From assembly GCF_907164555.1 (NCBI RefSeq), contig NZ_CAJQZC010000002.1, positions 558,001 through 622,000 of the forward strand: a DNA stretch of 64,000 nt, given 5' to 3'. Source of the stretch: Paraburkholderia saeva (lineage in GTDB: Bacteria; Pseudomonadota; Gammaproteobacteria; Burkholderiales; Burkholderiaceae). The notes under the pieces were generated by a model. The model was given only the letters and a program-made list of their open reading frames with translations. It was not told the origin of the DNA and did no database searches. Made by a program: the position numbers and the translations under genes. Below are positions 9,142 through 18,120 of this stretch, piece by piece; positions within the stretch are counted from its first letter, which is position 1; every line of letters begins with the position of its first letter.

Positions 9142-9612
9142 TTAGTGGGTCGCGTTGCCGTTGGGCACGCCGTCCTGGCCGCCGAGCTGCGCGAGGCGCT
9201 GCTCGTAGAGCGCCTGGAAGTTGATTTCGGCGAGGTGGATCGGCGGGAAGCCCGCGCGCGTGATCGCGTCGGCGATATTCGAGCGCAGGTACGGGAACAG
9301 GATCGTCGGGCAGGCGATGCCAACGAGCGGATCGATCTGTTCTGCCGGGATGTTGCGGATGTCGAAAATACCAGCCTGCTTGGCTTCGATCAGGAAAGCG
9401 ACCTTATCCTTGACCTTGGCGGTGACGGTGCCCGTCACGAGGATTTCAAACACGGTGTCGGCGAGGCGTTCAGCCTTCACGTCGACTTCGACTTCGACCG
9501 ACGGCATGTCCTGTTCCAGGAAAATGGCCGGCGAGTTCGGCTGCTCGAGCGACATGTCCTTCAGGTAGATGCGCTGGATGTTGAAGAACGGCTGGTTATT
9601 CTCGTCAGACAT
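9142..9612 (-). CDS. secB: Protein-export chaperone SecB
   Basis: 156 residues from the ATG at 9612 (CAGGAACC lies upstream). SecB is a cytoplasmic tetrameric chaperone that keeps precursor proteins unfolded and hands them to SecA. The family signatures [17 protein letters not shown] near the N-terminus and [19 protein letters not shown] near 105-123 are present, followed by the conserved [16 protein letters not shown]. It sits between grxC and gpsA in one operon. Confidence 0.98.
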   Translation of the reverse strand: MSDENNQPFFNIQRIYLKDMSLEQPNSPAIFLEQDMPSVEVEVDVKAERLADTVFEILVTGTVTAKVKDKVAFLIEAKQAGIFDIRNIPAEQIDPLVGIACPTILFPYLRSNIADAITRAGFPPIHLAEINFQALYEQRLAQLGGQDGVPNGNATH

Positions 9613-9735
9613 GATTGAATGGTTCCTGGATAAATTCATAACGGCGGGCCATCACCGATGGTCCGCCGGATTCTTTTTGGCAAGCCGCATCAAAACGTGC
9701 GCGACCCGCCGGTCAAGCCGAGGCGATCCGCTACG

Positions 9736-9999
9736 TTACGCGGCCGCTTCGAGCAGCGGCATCAGACCGCCCGCGCGATCGAGCGCGGAAAGGTCGTCGT
9801 AACCGCCGACATGCGTCTCGCCGATGTACACCTGCGGTACCGTCCGCCGGCCTGTGCGCGTCATCATTTCCTGACGGCGGGCCGGATCTTTGTCGATGAG
9901 CACTTTTTCGACGTGCTCGACGCCGCGCGACTTTAAAAGACGTTCGGCCATCTGGCAATACGGACACACCTGCGTGCTGTACATGATCACTTTGTTCAC
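9736..9999 (-). CDS. grxC: Glutaredoxin 3 (GTG start, coupled to the upstream rhodanese)
   Basis: 87 residues. The start is a GTG at 9999 with AAGGAG upstream; its last bases overlap the stop of the rhodanese gene as GTGA, implying translational coupling. It has the CPYC dithiol motif at 12-15, the cis-proline segment TVPQVYIG and the C-terminal GGYDDLSAL that binds glutathione. GrxC reduces disulfides and glutathionylated proteins in the cytoplasm, using glutathione made by the gshA/gshB products also present in this window. Longer upstream reading frames exist but lack family character. Confidence 0.95.
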   Translation of the reverse strand: MNKVIMYSTQVCPYCQMAERLLKSRGVEHVEKVLIDKDPARRQEMMTRTGRRTVPQVYIGETHVGGYDDLSALDRAGGLMPLLEAAA

Positions 10000-10421
10000 T
10001 TCGCAACTCCTTGTTTCACGACCGGCATGCCGGCCTGTTGCCAGGCGTTGAGACCGCCCTGCAACACGTGGACTTCGGCGTAGCCCGCATCCTGCACGAC
10101 GCGTGCTGCCTTGTTCGACTGCTGGCCGGTCTGGCACACCAGCAGCACCGGGTTGCTCTTGTTCTTCACGAGCTGGCCGACTTTCGCCTGCAACTCTGCG
10201 AACTCGATGTGACGTGCCGACGGCAGATGACCTTTATTGAAGTCCTCGGAAGAACGAAGGTCGATGACCACGGCGTTGCGCCGGTTGATCAGCTGCGTGG
10301 CTTCGGCAGCGGAAAGACCGCCGCGGCCACGCCGGAGGATCGCCGGCCACAGGAGCAACGCCCCGGAGATGAGGGCAATCGCGATGAGTACAAGGTTTGT
10401 GTAATCGGTGAAAAACTTCAC
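9996..10421 (-). CDS. Membrane-anchored rhodanese-like sulfurtransferase (YibN-like)
   Basis: 141 residues from a GTG at 10421 (GGCGGA upstream). An N-terminal membrane helix (about 8-26) is followed by one rhodanese domain. The active-site loop is CQTGQQS near residue 104, so the catalytic cysteine is present. The length and the position upstream of grxC-secB-gpsA match E. coli yibN and its homologues. The sulfur acceptor is unknown. It is divergent from gpmA, with a 146-base gap between starts that must hold both promoters. Confidence 0.88.
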   Translation of the reverse strand: MKFFTDYTNLVLIAIALISGALLLWPAILRRGRGGLSAAEATQLINRRNAVVIDLRSSEDFNKGHLPSARHIEFAELQAKVGQLVKNKSNPVLLVCQTGQQSNKAARVVQDAGYAEVHVLQGGLNAWQQAGMPVVKQGVAK

Positions 10422-10567
10422 GGAAAATCCGCCGAAAAAGAGAGAAATCGGAAAGGGCAATCTTCCCATTATAAAATAACCGTCCGACGCGATGGCGGCG
10501 GCCCATCCGGCCCCCTGCGGATCGCCCGCCAGCGTGCTTTACCGCTTCCTCACTACCGACCGGCACC

Positions 10568-11314
10568 ATGTACAAACTCGTTCTCATCCGCCACGGCGAA
10601 TCGACGTGGAACAAGGAAAACCGATTCACCGGCTGGGTCGACGTCGACCTCACCGAACAGGGTAACCGCGAAGCGCAGCAGGCGGGCGTGCTCCTGAAGG
10701 AATCCGGCTACACGTTCGACATCGCGTACACGTCGGTGCTCAAGCGCGCCGTGCGCACGCTGTGGCACGTGCAGGACCAGATGGACCTGATGTATCTGCC
10801 GGTCGTCCATTCGTGGCGTCTGAACGAGCGTCACTACGGCGCGCTGTCGGGCCTCAACAAGGCTGAAACGGCCGCGAAATACGGTGATGAACAGGTGCTG
10901 ATCTGGCGCCGCAGCTACGACACGCCGCCGCCCGCGCTCGATCCGTCCGACGACCGCACGGCCTACAACGACCCACGTTACGCGAAGGTGCCGCGCGAGC
11001 AGTTGCCGCTCACCGAGTGCCTGAAAGACACAGTCGCCCGCGTGCTGCCGGTGTGGAACGAGTCGATTGCGCCCGCCATCAAGTCGGGCCGCAAGGTGCT
11101 GATCGCCGCGCACGGCAACTCGATCCGTGCGCTCGTGAAGTACCTCGACGGCATCTCCGATGCCGACATCGTCGGGCTGAACATTCCGAACGGCGTGCCG
11201 CTCGTCTATGAGCTCGACGAAAACCTGAAGCCCATCAAGCACTATTATCTCGGCGACGCCGATGCAATCGCGGCAGCACAGGCCGCCGTTGCGAAGCAGG
11301 GCAAGGCGGGCTGA
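10568..11314 (+). CDS. gpmA: 2,3-bisphosphoglycerate-dependent phosphoglycerate mutase
   Basis: 248 residues, the standard length. It interconverts 3- and 2-phosphoglycerate in glycolysis and gluconeogenesis. The phosphohistidine motif [10 protein letters not shown] is at residues 6-15, followed by [10 protein letters not shown]. The [12 protein letters not shown] segment and the second catalytic histidine in [14 protein letters not shown] near 184 are present. It is a single gene on the plus strand, followed by a 12-bp hairpin and then ctpA. Confidence 0.98.
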   Translation: MYKLVLIRHGESTWNKENRFTGWVDVDLTEQGNREAQQAGVLLKESGYTFDIAYTSVLKRAVRTLWHVQDQMDLMYLPVVHSWRLNERHYGALSGLNKAETAAKYGDEQVLIWRRSYDTPPPALDPSDDRTAYNDPRYAKVPREQLPLTECLKDTVARVLPVWNESIAPAIKSGRKVLIAAHGNSIRALVKYLDGISDADIVGLNIPNGVPLVYELDENLKPIKHYYLGDADAIAAAQAAVAKQGKAG

Positions 11315-11349
11315 AGACCGCCCCGTCCTGCGGGACTGAACGGCTGACA

Positions 11350-11390
11350 GACGGCGCACGCACCGGCAAGAACTACCGGCGTGCGCCGTC
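11350..11390 (+). terminator. Large stem-loop after gpmA
   Basis: A perfect 12-bp inverted repeat (GACGGCGCACGC at 11350-11361 with its complement at 11379-11390) lies 36 bases after the gpmA stop. No T-tract follows, so simple intrinsic termination is unlikely. It may act as an RNA 3'-end stabiliser or a weak terminator. Confidence 0.4.
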
Positions 11391-11599
11391 CCGCTATCCA
11401 GGCTGGGGTTGCGTGTTACCGCACATTACTTCGTCGTCCGGCCGCCGCCGGGACGAACCTGCTGCACCTGCCGCTGTCGAAATCCGGAAAGCCGATTATC
11501 TGCCCCATACACTTGCGCACTTGCTGTACGGGTGTGCAGTTATACTTGTCCGTCCCTTCTCTTTGACGCTGCCACGCGCATCCGACCGCACCAGACTCT

Positions 11600-13177
11600 A
11601 TGCGAAAGAACCTGAAAAATATCGGCCTGATCGCCGCGGGCCTTGCTACTGGCGTTTTTGCCACCCTGCAGCTTTCCGCTTCGGCCCAGCAAACCGCGAC
11701 CACGCCACTGCCACTTGACCAGCTCCGGCTCTTCGCCGAAGTCTTCGGGCAGATCAAGCATGAGTACGTCGAACCGGTCGACGACAAGAAACTGCTCACC
11801 GCCGCCATCAAGGGCATGGTGTCGAGCCTCGACCCGCACTCGTCGTATCTCGACAAGACCGATTACGAAGAACTGCAGGAGCAGACCAAGGGCCGCTTCG
11901 CAGGTCTGGGTATCGAAATCTCGTCGGAAGACGGCCTGATCAAGGTGATCTCGCCGATCGAAGATACGCCCGCGTTCCGTGCCGGCATCCGTCCGGGCGA
12001 CCTGATCACCCGCATCAACGACAAGCCGGTGCGCGGCATGACGCTCGATAACGCCGTCAAGCAGATGCGCGGCGAGCCGGGCACGAAGGTCACGCTCACG
12101 ATCTTCCGCAAAACCGACGACCGCACGTTCCCGCTCACCGTCACGCGCGCCGTGATTCGCGTGCAGAGCGTGAAGATGAAGATTCTCGCGCCGGGCTATG
12201 CATACATTCGCATTACGAGCTTCCAGGAACGCACCACGCCTGATCTCGCCGCGAAGCTGCAGGACATCGCGCGTCAGCAGCCGAACCTGAAGGGCCTCGT
12301 GCTCGATCTGCGTAACAACGGCGGCGGTCTGCTGCAAAGCGCGGTCGGCGTTGCCGGCGCGTTCCTGCCGCCGGATTCGGTCGTCGTGTCTACCAATGGC
12401 CAGATTCCGGATTCGAAGCAGGTCTATCGCGACAGCTACGATAACTACCGCCTGCCTTCGTTCGACGGCGATCCGCTGAAGAGCCTGCCGCCGATCTTCA
12501 AGACGGTGCCGATGATCGTGCTGACAAACGCGTATTCGGCGTCGGCGTCGGAAATCGTCGCGGGTGCGTTGCAGGATCAGCATCGCGCGCTGATCGTCGG
12601 CAAGACGACGTTCGGCAAGGGTTCGGTGCAGACGGTGCGTCCGATGACCGCCGACACCGCGCTGCGCCTCACGACGGCGTACTACTACACGCCGAGCGGT
12701 CGTTCGATACAGAACAAGGGCATCCGCCCGGACGTCGCCGTCGATCAATACGCCGAAGGCGATCCGGACGACGCACTCGTGACGCGTGAAGTGGATTACT
12801 CGAACCACCTCGCGAACACGCAGGATCCGAACGAGAAGAAGGAACAGGAACAGCGCGAAAACGAGCGCATGGACCAACTGCGTCTGCTCGAAGAGCAGAA
12901 CGACAAGAAGACGCCGGAACAGCGTCAGAAGGATCGTGATCGCAAGCCGGTCGAGTTTGGGTCCGCCGACGACTTCATGCTCCAGCAAGGCCTGAACAAG
13001 CTGGAAGGCAAGCCGGTTCAGGAGTCGAAGTCGATCACGGAACGTCGCCTCGCGCAGAACAAGCCGGCTGCATCGGCTTCGGCGCCCGTCGTCGTAAAGC
13101 CGGCTCAGGTCGTTACGCCAGGCGCATCGGGCCCGGCACCGGCTTCCGCACCGGCGCCTGCTTCGCAGAGCAACTAA
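11600..13177 (+). CDS. ctpA: Carboxyl-terminal processing protease (S41 family)
   Basis: 525 residues. A hydrophobic N-terminal segment (about 9-30) acts as a signal or anchor. A PDZ domain (about 85-170, GLGIEISSEDGLIKV, then GDLITRINDKPVRGMTL) binds substrate C-termini, and the peptidase core has the Ser/Lys dyad in NAYSASASEIVAGALQDQ and GKTTFGKGSVQT (around 314-345). The tail is rich in charged and then Pro/Ala residues and is low complexity. Enzymes of this family trim or degrade periplasmic proteins and control peptidoglycan hydrolases. The gene lies between gpmA and the E1-like gene and ends with a clear stem-loop. Confidence 0.95.
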   Translation: MRKNLKNIGLIAAGLATGVFATLQLSASAQQTATTPLPLDQLRLFAEVFGQIKHEYVEPVDDKKLLTAAIKGMVSSLDPHSSYLDKTDYEELQEQTKGRFAGLGIEISSEDGLIKVISPIEDTPAFRAGIRPGDLITRINDKPVRGMTLDNAVKQMRGEPGTKVTLTIFRKTDDRTFPLTVTRAVIRVQSVKMKILAPGYAYIRITSFQERTTPDLAAKLQDIARQQPNLKGLVLDLRNNGGGLLQSAVGVAGAFLPPDSVVVSTNGQIPDSKQVYRDSYDNYRLPSFDGDPLKSLPPIFKTVPMIVLTNAYSASASEIVAGALQDQHRALIVGKTTFGKGSVQTVRPMTADTALRLTTAYYYTPSGRSIQNKGIRPDVAVDQYAEGDPDDALVTREVDYSNHLANTQDPNEKKEQEQRENERMDQLRLLEEQNDKKTPEQRQKDRDRKPVEFGSADDFMLQQGLNKLEGKPVQESKSITERRLAQNKPAASASAPVVVKPAQVVTPGASGPAPASAPAPASQSN

Positions 13178-13192
13178 CGTTTCATGTTTCCC

Positions 13193-13230
13193 GGCCTTCG
13201 CAGCAGACGCTGCGAAGGCCGTCTCTCTCG
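13193..13230 (+). terminator. Intrinsic-type terminator after ctpA
   Basis: A perfect 12-bp stem (GGCCTTCGCAGC at 13193-13204, complement at 13209-13220) with a four-base AGAC loop, followed by a pyrimidine-rich GTCTCTCTCG. It starts 16 bases after the ctpA stop. The T-run is interrupted, so efficiency may be moderate. Confidence 0.65.
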
Positions 13231-13279
13231 TCAGTGCGCTCGCGCGATTAAAATAACGACAACTACGACGCGACCCGCC

Positions 13280-14038
13280 ATGAACGACGACCAGCTCCTT
13301 CGCTATTCCCGCCATATTCTTGTCGATGAACTCGGTATCGAGGCGCAGCAGCGCTTTCTCGATGCGCATGCGATCGTCATCGGCGCGGGCGGCCTCGGCT
13401 CGCCCGCCGCGATGTATCTGGCCGCGGCCGGTGTCGGCACACTGACACTCGTCGATGCCGACACGGTCGATCTCACGAACCTGCAGCGGCAGATCCTGCA
13501 CGTCACGGCTTCGGTGGGTCGCACGAAGGTCGAATCGGGTCGCGACGCCATCGCGCAACTGAATCCCGATGTGAAGGTGAACGCGGTCGCGATGCGCGCC
13601 GACGATGCCTGGCTCGACGCGCACGTGCCGCACGCGACGGTCGTGCTCGACTGCACCGACAACTTCGCGACGCGCCACGCAATCAACCGGGCGTGCGTGC
13701 AGCATCGCGTGCCGCTCGTGTCGGGCGCGGCGCTGCGCTTTGACGGCCAGATCAGCACGTTCGATTTTCGCGATGAAGCGTCACCCTGCTACGCGTGTGT
13801 CTTCCCCGAAGATCAACCGTTCGAGGAAGTCGCGTGTTCGACAATGGGCGTTTTTTCGCCGACGGTGGGCATCATCGGCGCGATGCAGGCTGCCGAAGCA
13901 TTGCGCGTGATCGCGGGCATCGGCACGCCGCTGGTCGGGCGTCTGATGATGCTCGACTCAATGCGTATGGAATGGAATACGATGCGCATCGCGCGTCAGC
14001 CGGATTGCCCCGTCTGCGGCGATACGCATCGCAAATAA
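13280..14038 (+). CDS. MoeB/ThiF-type E1 adenylyltransferase
   Basis: 252 residues from the ATG at 13280. It has the nucleotide-binding GAGGLGSPAAMYLAAAGVG near residue 36, the DLTNLQRQ motif near 68, the candidate catalytic cysteine in EEVACSTMGVFSP near 186, and two CxxC zinc pairs (CYACVFPE near 170 and CPVCGD near the C-terminus). Such enzymes activate the C-terminal glycine of MoaD or ThiS for sulfur transfer. No sulfur-carrier gene or rhodanese fusion is next to it, so the partner cannot be named. MoeB is the more likely label than ThiF, but this cannot be settled here. Confidence 0.88.
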   Translation: MNDDQLLRYSRHILVDELGIEAQQRFLDAHAIVIGAGGLGSPAAMYLAAAGVGTLTLVDADTVDLTNLQRQILHVTASVGRTKVESGRDAIAQLNPDVKVNAVAMRADDAWLDAHVPHATVVLDCTDNFATRHAINRACVQHRVPLVSGAALRFDGQISTFDFRDEASPCYACVFPEDQPFEEVACSTMGVFSPTVGIIGAMQAAEALRVIAGIGTPLVGRLMMLDSMRMEWNTMRIARQPDCPVCGDTHRK

Positions 14039-14069
14039 AACGGCCGACGCGACGAATTCGCGCGGCCGC

Positions 14070-15821
14070 TCAGGCCGCGGCGACGCGCTTGAGCGCCGCC
14101 TGCACTTCCTCCGGCTCGTATGAAGCCAGCACGTCCGCGACGGGCTTTTCGAGCGTCTTCAGGCTGGAGCGCAACACTTCCTGCTTGACGACCAGCAGCT
14201 GGCTCGGATGCATCGAAAATTCGGTGAGCCCCATCCCGAGCAGAAGACGCGTCAAGGTCGGATCCCCCGCCATTTCACCGCAGACCGACACCGGCACGCC
14301 CGCGCGTTTCGCCTCGCGCAGCGTGAGCGCGATCAGATGCAGCACCGCCGGATGCAGCGGATCGTACAGGTGCGCCACCGAGTTGTCCGCCCGATCGATG
14401 GCAAGTGTGTACTGGATCAGATCGTTCGTGCCGATCGACAGGAAGTCGAGCCGCTTCAGGAACAGCGGCAACGCAATCGCCGCAGCCGGAATCTCGATCA
14501 TCGCGCCGACCCGGACGTTCGGATCATAGATGAGACCCGCGTCGTCGAGCTGACGTTTGGCTTCGCGGATCAGGTCGAGCGTCTGGTCGATTTCCTGCGC
14601 GTGCGCGAGCATCGGAATCAGGATCTTTACCTGACCAAACGCCGACGCCCGCAGGATCGCGCGCAACTGCGTGAGGAACATCTGCGGCTCGGAAAGGCTC
14701 CAGCGGATCGCGCGCAGCCCGAGGGCGGGGTTCGCGGCCGTCTCGTAGCCGTCTCCACCGCCCATCGAATCGAGCGGCTTGTCGGCGCCTACGTCGATCG
14801 TGCGGATCGTTACCGGCAGGCCGTTCATGCCTTCTACCGCGCGACGATACGCTTCGAACTGTTCTTCTTCCTGCGGCAGCTGTTCCTTGTGGTTCATGAA
14901 CAGGAACTCGGTGCGGAACAGGCCAACGCCCGTCGCACCCGCTTCGAGCGCGGCGTGCGCATCGTCGGGCAATTCGATGTTCGCGCAGAGTTCGATTTTC
15001 GTGCCGCACAGCGTTTGCGTCGGCGAAAACTTCAGGCGCTGCAGCTTGCGCTGCTCAAGCGCCTTTTCGCTTTGACGGTACGAATACTCTTCGAGCACGA
15101 TCGGCGCCGGATCGACGATCACGATGCCGTGATCGCCGTCGACGATGATCAGATCGTCCTGCCGGATCAGCGCGCTCGCCTGCTGCACGCCGACAGTGGC
15201 CGGAATGCCAAGACTGCGCGCGACGATCGCCGTGTGCGACGTGCGGCCGCCGAGATCGGTGACGAAACCCTGAAACGTCTGTGTCTTGAACTGCAGCATG
15301 TCGGCAGGCGCGATGTCATGCGCGACGACGATCATCTCGCTGCACGCGCCGTGCACGGGCTCGCCGAGCGTCGAGGTCGACGCACCCGCGAGCGCCTTCA
15401 GCACGCGCTCCACCACCTGTTCGATGTCGGCTTTACGCTCGCGCAGATATTCGTCTTCGATGTCGTCGAAATGGCGAGACAGGCGTTCGAGCTGTTCGGT
15501 GAGCGCCCATTCGATGTTGTAGCGGCGGGTGCGGACGAGATCGAAGGTTTCCTGTACGAGCATCGCATCGTTCAGGATCATCGTGTGGACGTCGATGAAT
15601 GCGCCCATTTCGCTGGGCGCGTCAGCGGCAAGGTCGGCGCGCAACGCGTCGAGTTCGGTATGGACGAGTGTCTGGGCCGTGCGAAAGCGCTCGATCTCGC
15701 CCTCGATCTGGGCGGGTTCGATCAGATAGTGGTCGACGTCGAGTGCAGCCGGGGCGATCAGATAGGCCCGCCCGATGGCGATACCGCGTGACACGGGAAT
15801 TCCATGCAGCGTGAACGACAC
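14070..15821 (-). CDS. ptsI: PTS enzyme I (phosphoenolpyruvate-protein phosphotransferase)
   Basis: 583 residues from a GTG at 15821, chosen because GAGGAGG lies five bases before it; a GTG at 15827 would overlap that site. Enzyme I takes phosphate from phosphoenolpyruvate and passes it to HPr. The phosphorylated histidine is His196 in GGRTSHTAIVARSLG; the PEP-binding barrel is marked by GVGLFRTEFLFM near 300 and SVCGEMAGDP near 505. The gene is downstream of ptsH on the same strand, but a terminator lies in between, so it may have its own promoter or depend on read-through. Confidence 0.97.
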   Translation of the reverse strand: MSFTLHGIPVSRGIAIGRAYLIAPAALDVDHYLIEPAQIEGEIERFRTAQTLVHTELDALRADLAADAPSEMGAFIDVHTMILNDAMLVQETFDLVRTRRYNIEWALTEQLERLSRHFDDIEDEYLRERKADIEQVVERVLKALAGASTSTLGEPVHGACSEMIVVAHDIAPADMLQFKTQTFQGFVTDLGGRTSHTAIVARSLGIPATVGVQQASALIRQDDLIIVDGDHGIVIVDPAPIVLEEYSYRQSEKALEQRKLQRLKFSPTQTLCGTKIELCANIELPDDAHAALEAGATGVGLFRTEFLFMNHKEQLPQEEEQFEAYRRAVEGMNGLPVTIRTIDVGADKPLDSMGGGDGYETAANPALGLRAIRWSLSEPQMFLTQLRAILRASAFGQVKILIPMLAHAQEIDQTLDLIREAKRQLDDAGLIYDPNVRVGAMIEIPAAAIALPLFLKRLDFLSIGTNDLIQYTLAIDRADNSVAHLYDPLHPAVLHLIALTLREAKRAGVPVSVCGEMAGDPTLTRLLLGMGLTEFSMHPSQLLVVKQEVLRSSLKTLEKPVADVLASYEPEEVQAALKRVAAA

Positions 15822-16050
15822 GCGCACCTCCTCTAGTTGTGTGATGCCGCGGCAAACCGCTGCAATGCTCTCAGACCCCGATGTTCATTATAAATTCCGC
15901 GCCCTCAGGTGACTGCGTGCAGTGCAGCAATACTGAATCTTCGTAAACGATCTGATGCACGTCATTCTGAAAGCCGGCGAGGCAGACCGATCGTGCCACA
16001 CATCGGTGGAATACATGATGTCACGCGGCAATCGCCGATTGTGGCGGCAG

Positions 16051-16077
16051 CAAAAAAAAGCCGCGTCTAAACGCGGC
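16051..16077 (-). terminator. Intrinsic terminator between ptsH and ptsI
   Basis: Read on the minus strand: ACGCCGCGTTTAGACGCGGC forms a 7-bp GC-rich stem (16060-16066 with 16071-16077) followed by a run of eight T residues (16052-16059). It lies 42 bases after the ptsH stop and should separate ptsH from ptsI at least in part. Confidence 0.8.
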
Positions 16078-16118
16078 GTTCTCGTTGCGGTTCGCTGAAC
16101 GCGCAGGAAGCGCGCAGG

Positions 16119-16388
16119 TCACTGACCTTCGCCGAACTTGTCCGCAATCAGTTTCAGCAATGCGTCCATCGCTTCGGTTTCGTCTGCACCTTCGGTTTCG
16201 ATCGTCACCGTGCTGCCGATGCCCGCTGCGAGCATCATCACGCCCATGATGCTCTTCGCGTTGATCCGGCGACCGTTACGGCTCATCCAGATCTCTGCCT
16301 GATAGTTACCCGCAAGTTGCGTCAGTTTGGCCGACGCACGTGCGTGCAGGCCAAGCTTGTTCACGATTGTCGTTTCTTTTTGCAGCAT
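16119..16388 (-). CDS. ptsH: PTS phosphocarrier protein HPr
   Basis: 89 residues from the ATG at 16388. The phosphoryl-accepting histidine is His15 in KLGLHARAS, and Ser46 in AKSIMGVMMLA is where HPr kinase acts in bacteria that have it. HPr relays phosphate from enzyme I to IIA proteins. It lies 43 bases after the IIA gene and is followed by a terminator. No sugar-specific IIB or IIC genes lie near, which points to a regulatory rather than purely transport role. Confidence 0.97.
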   Translation of the reverse strand: MLQKETTIVNKLGLHARASAKLTQLAGNYQAEIWMSRNGRRINAKSIMGVMMLAAGIGSTVTIETEGADETEAMDALLKLIADKFGEGQ

Positions 16389-16431
16389 CTGGTCTTCCGG
16401 AGCGCGGGTTGAAAGTGATTGAATGAAGTGG

Positions 16432-16896
16432 TTACACGGGCGCTGCGCCTGGCGGCTGCACGGGCAGACATTCGACGGGATCGACCTTCGCCGCGACCGG
16501 AACGGGCGTACCCGGAGCAATCGTATGAATACCCTTGGTCGCGCCGGCGAGCGCCTTGTCGACCAGCGTATCGAGCGGCGTGGCGCGATAGCAGACGGCC
16601 CGCACCAGCATCGGCAGGTTCACGCCGGCCAGCACGCGCACGTCAGGCAACGTGGCAAGACGCGTAGCGATGTTCGCCGGCGTCGCGCCGAACACGTCGG
16701 TCAGGACGAGCGCACCGTTATCTTCCCGGAGCCGCTCGATCTCGGCGTATGCGAACGCGATAACTTCGGGAGGATCACAGTCGGGCATGACGTCGATCAC
16801 GCCGATGCGGGCGGGCAACCCGCCGTAAATATGGGCAATACATTCCCGCAACGCGGTAGCGAGCGGGGCATGCGCAACAATCAGAATGCCTGCCAT
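16432..16896 (-). CDS. PTS IIA component, mannose/fructose (EIIA-Man) family
   Basis: 154 residues. The fold is the EIIA-Man type: ILIVAHAPLATALREC places the phosphorylatable His at 9, and the segment ALVLTDVFGATPANIATRLA near 66-85 is characteristic. The C-terminus has a Pro/Ala-rich tail. Alone with HPr and enzyme I and without membrane components, it probably signals carbon or nitrogen status by its phosphorylation state; the target is not visible here. No strong ribosome-binding site precedes the ATG. Confidence 0.9.
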   Translation of the reverse strand: MAGILIVAHAPLATALRECIAHIYGGLPARIGVIDVMPDCDPPEVIAFAYAEIERLREDNGALVLTDVFGATPANIATRLATLPDVRVLAGVNLPMLVRAVCYRATPLDTLVDKALAGATKGIHTIAPGTPVPVAAKVDPVECLPVQPPGAAPV

Positions 16897-17055
16897 GTCA
16901 GTGTTACAGCAAAAAACGGCTGGAGAACGGGAGGACCGGGCATTGTAACAGCACCATTTTCCGGCTTTCGGCCCGACCGTGCAGGCAGCGCGGCGACGTT
17001 GCCGCCGTCCACCCGCCGGGTTCGCCGGATTTGCCCTGTCCGTCCCGCACGCCGT

Positions 17056-18012
17056 TCAGCCGGCGGCGCGCTCCAGTGCATCGATGAACATGCCGGCGAC
17101 ATCGAAGCCTGTCTGTTCCATGATCTCCCGAAAGCACGTCGGGCTCGTGACGTTTACTTCCGTCAGCCAGTCGCCGATCGCGTCGAGCCCGACCAGCAGC
17201 AACCCGCGTGCGGCGAGCACCGGACCGAGCGCATCGGCGATTTCGCGATCGCGCGCGGTCAGCGGCTGCGCGACGCCAAGGCCGCCGGCCGCCAGATTGC
17301 CGCGTACTTCATTGCCCTGTGGAATCCGCGCGAGCGAATACGGCACCGGCTGGCCGCCGATCAGCAGAATGCGCTTGTCGCCGGCCTTGATCTCGGGGAT
17401 GAACTTCTGCGCCATCACCGAACGCGCGCCATCGTGGCTCAGCATTTCGATGATCGAACCCAGGTTCATGCCGTCCGCCTTCACGCGGAACACGCCCATG
17501 CCGCCCATGCCGTCGAGCGGCTTCAGGATCACGTCGCCGTGTTCTTCGTGAAACGCGCGCAGACGCGCCGGATCGCGCGTCACCAGCGTCGGCGCCACGA
17601 ACTGCGGAAATTCGCCGATCGCGAGTTTTTCCGAATGGTCGCGAATCGACTGCGGCTTGTTGAAGATCCGGGCGCCACCGCGTTCGGCCAGTTCCAGCAG
17701 CCATGTCGACGTGACGTATTCCATGTCGAACGGCGGGTCCTTGCGCATGATCACCGCGCCGAAGCTCTTGAGTGAACGTGCCGCGGCCGGATCGGCGGCG
17801 TACCACGTGTCGCGCTTCAGATCCGCGCCGTCGCCGACAATCGCAAAGCGCCGCGCATTCGCCTCGACATCGCCACCCGTCCACGCCAGATGCTGCGGCT
17901 CGCACGCATACAGCGTGTGTCCGCGCCGCGCGGCTTCGGCCATCATCGCGTAGGTCGAATCCTTGTAGATCCTGAAGCGGTCGAGCGGGTCGGCGATAAA
18001 GAGAATATCCAT
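17056..18012 (-). CDS. gshB: Glutathione synthetase
   Basis: 318 residues, the normal length. GshB joins gamma-glutamylcysteine and glycine with ATP in the second step of glutathione synthesis. The N-terminus MDILFIADPLDRFRIYKDST and the ATP-grasp segment DVILKPLDGMGGMGVFRV near residue 150 are typical, as is LLVGLDAIGDWLTEVNVTSP near 270. AGGACC precedes the start. It follows gshA on the same strand after a 108-base gap, so the pair is probably cotranscribed. Confidence 0.97.
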   Translation of the reverse strand: MDILFIADPLDRFRIYKDSTYAMMAEAARRGHTLYACEPQHLAWTGGDVEANARRFAIVGDGADLKRDTWYAADPAAARSLKSFGAVIMRKDPPFDMEYVTSTWLLELAERGGARIFNKPQSIRDHSEKLAIGEFPQFVAPTLVTRDPARLRAFHEEHGDVILKPLDGMGGMGVFRVKADGMNLGSIIEMLSHDGARSVMAQKFIPEIKAGDKRILLIGGQPVPYSLARIPQGNEVRGNLAAGGLGVAQPLTARDREIADALGPVLAARGLLLVGLDAIGDWLTEVNVTSPTCFREIMEQTGFDVAGMFIDALERAAG

Positions 18013-18120
18013 GAAGGTCCTGGTGCGCCCGTTTGGGCGTGGTGTTGATCAGGTCGATCAAGTTGATCGTTCAAAGTGCGCGGACGGCCATGCCTTCCCG
18101 CGCGCCTGCATGTGGGAAGC

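Noticed and set aside
11513..11546. Sigma-70 promoter before ctpA (TTGCTG or TTGCGC with TATACT)
   Set aside because: The spacings of 14 and 22 are outside the accepted 16-18 range, so I do not list it as a promoter.
16423..17775. 450-codon open frame on the plus strand opposite the EIIA gene and gshB
   Set aside because: It spans two real genes and their gap on the other strand and has typical antisense composition.
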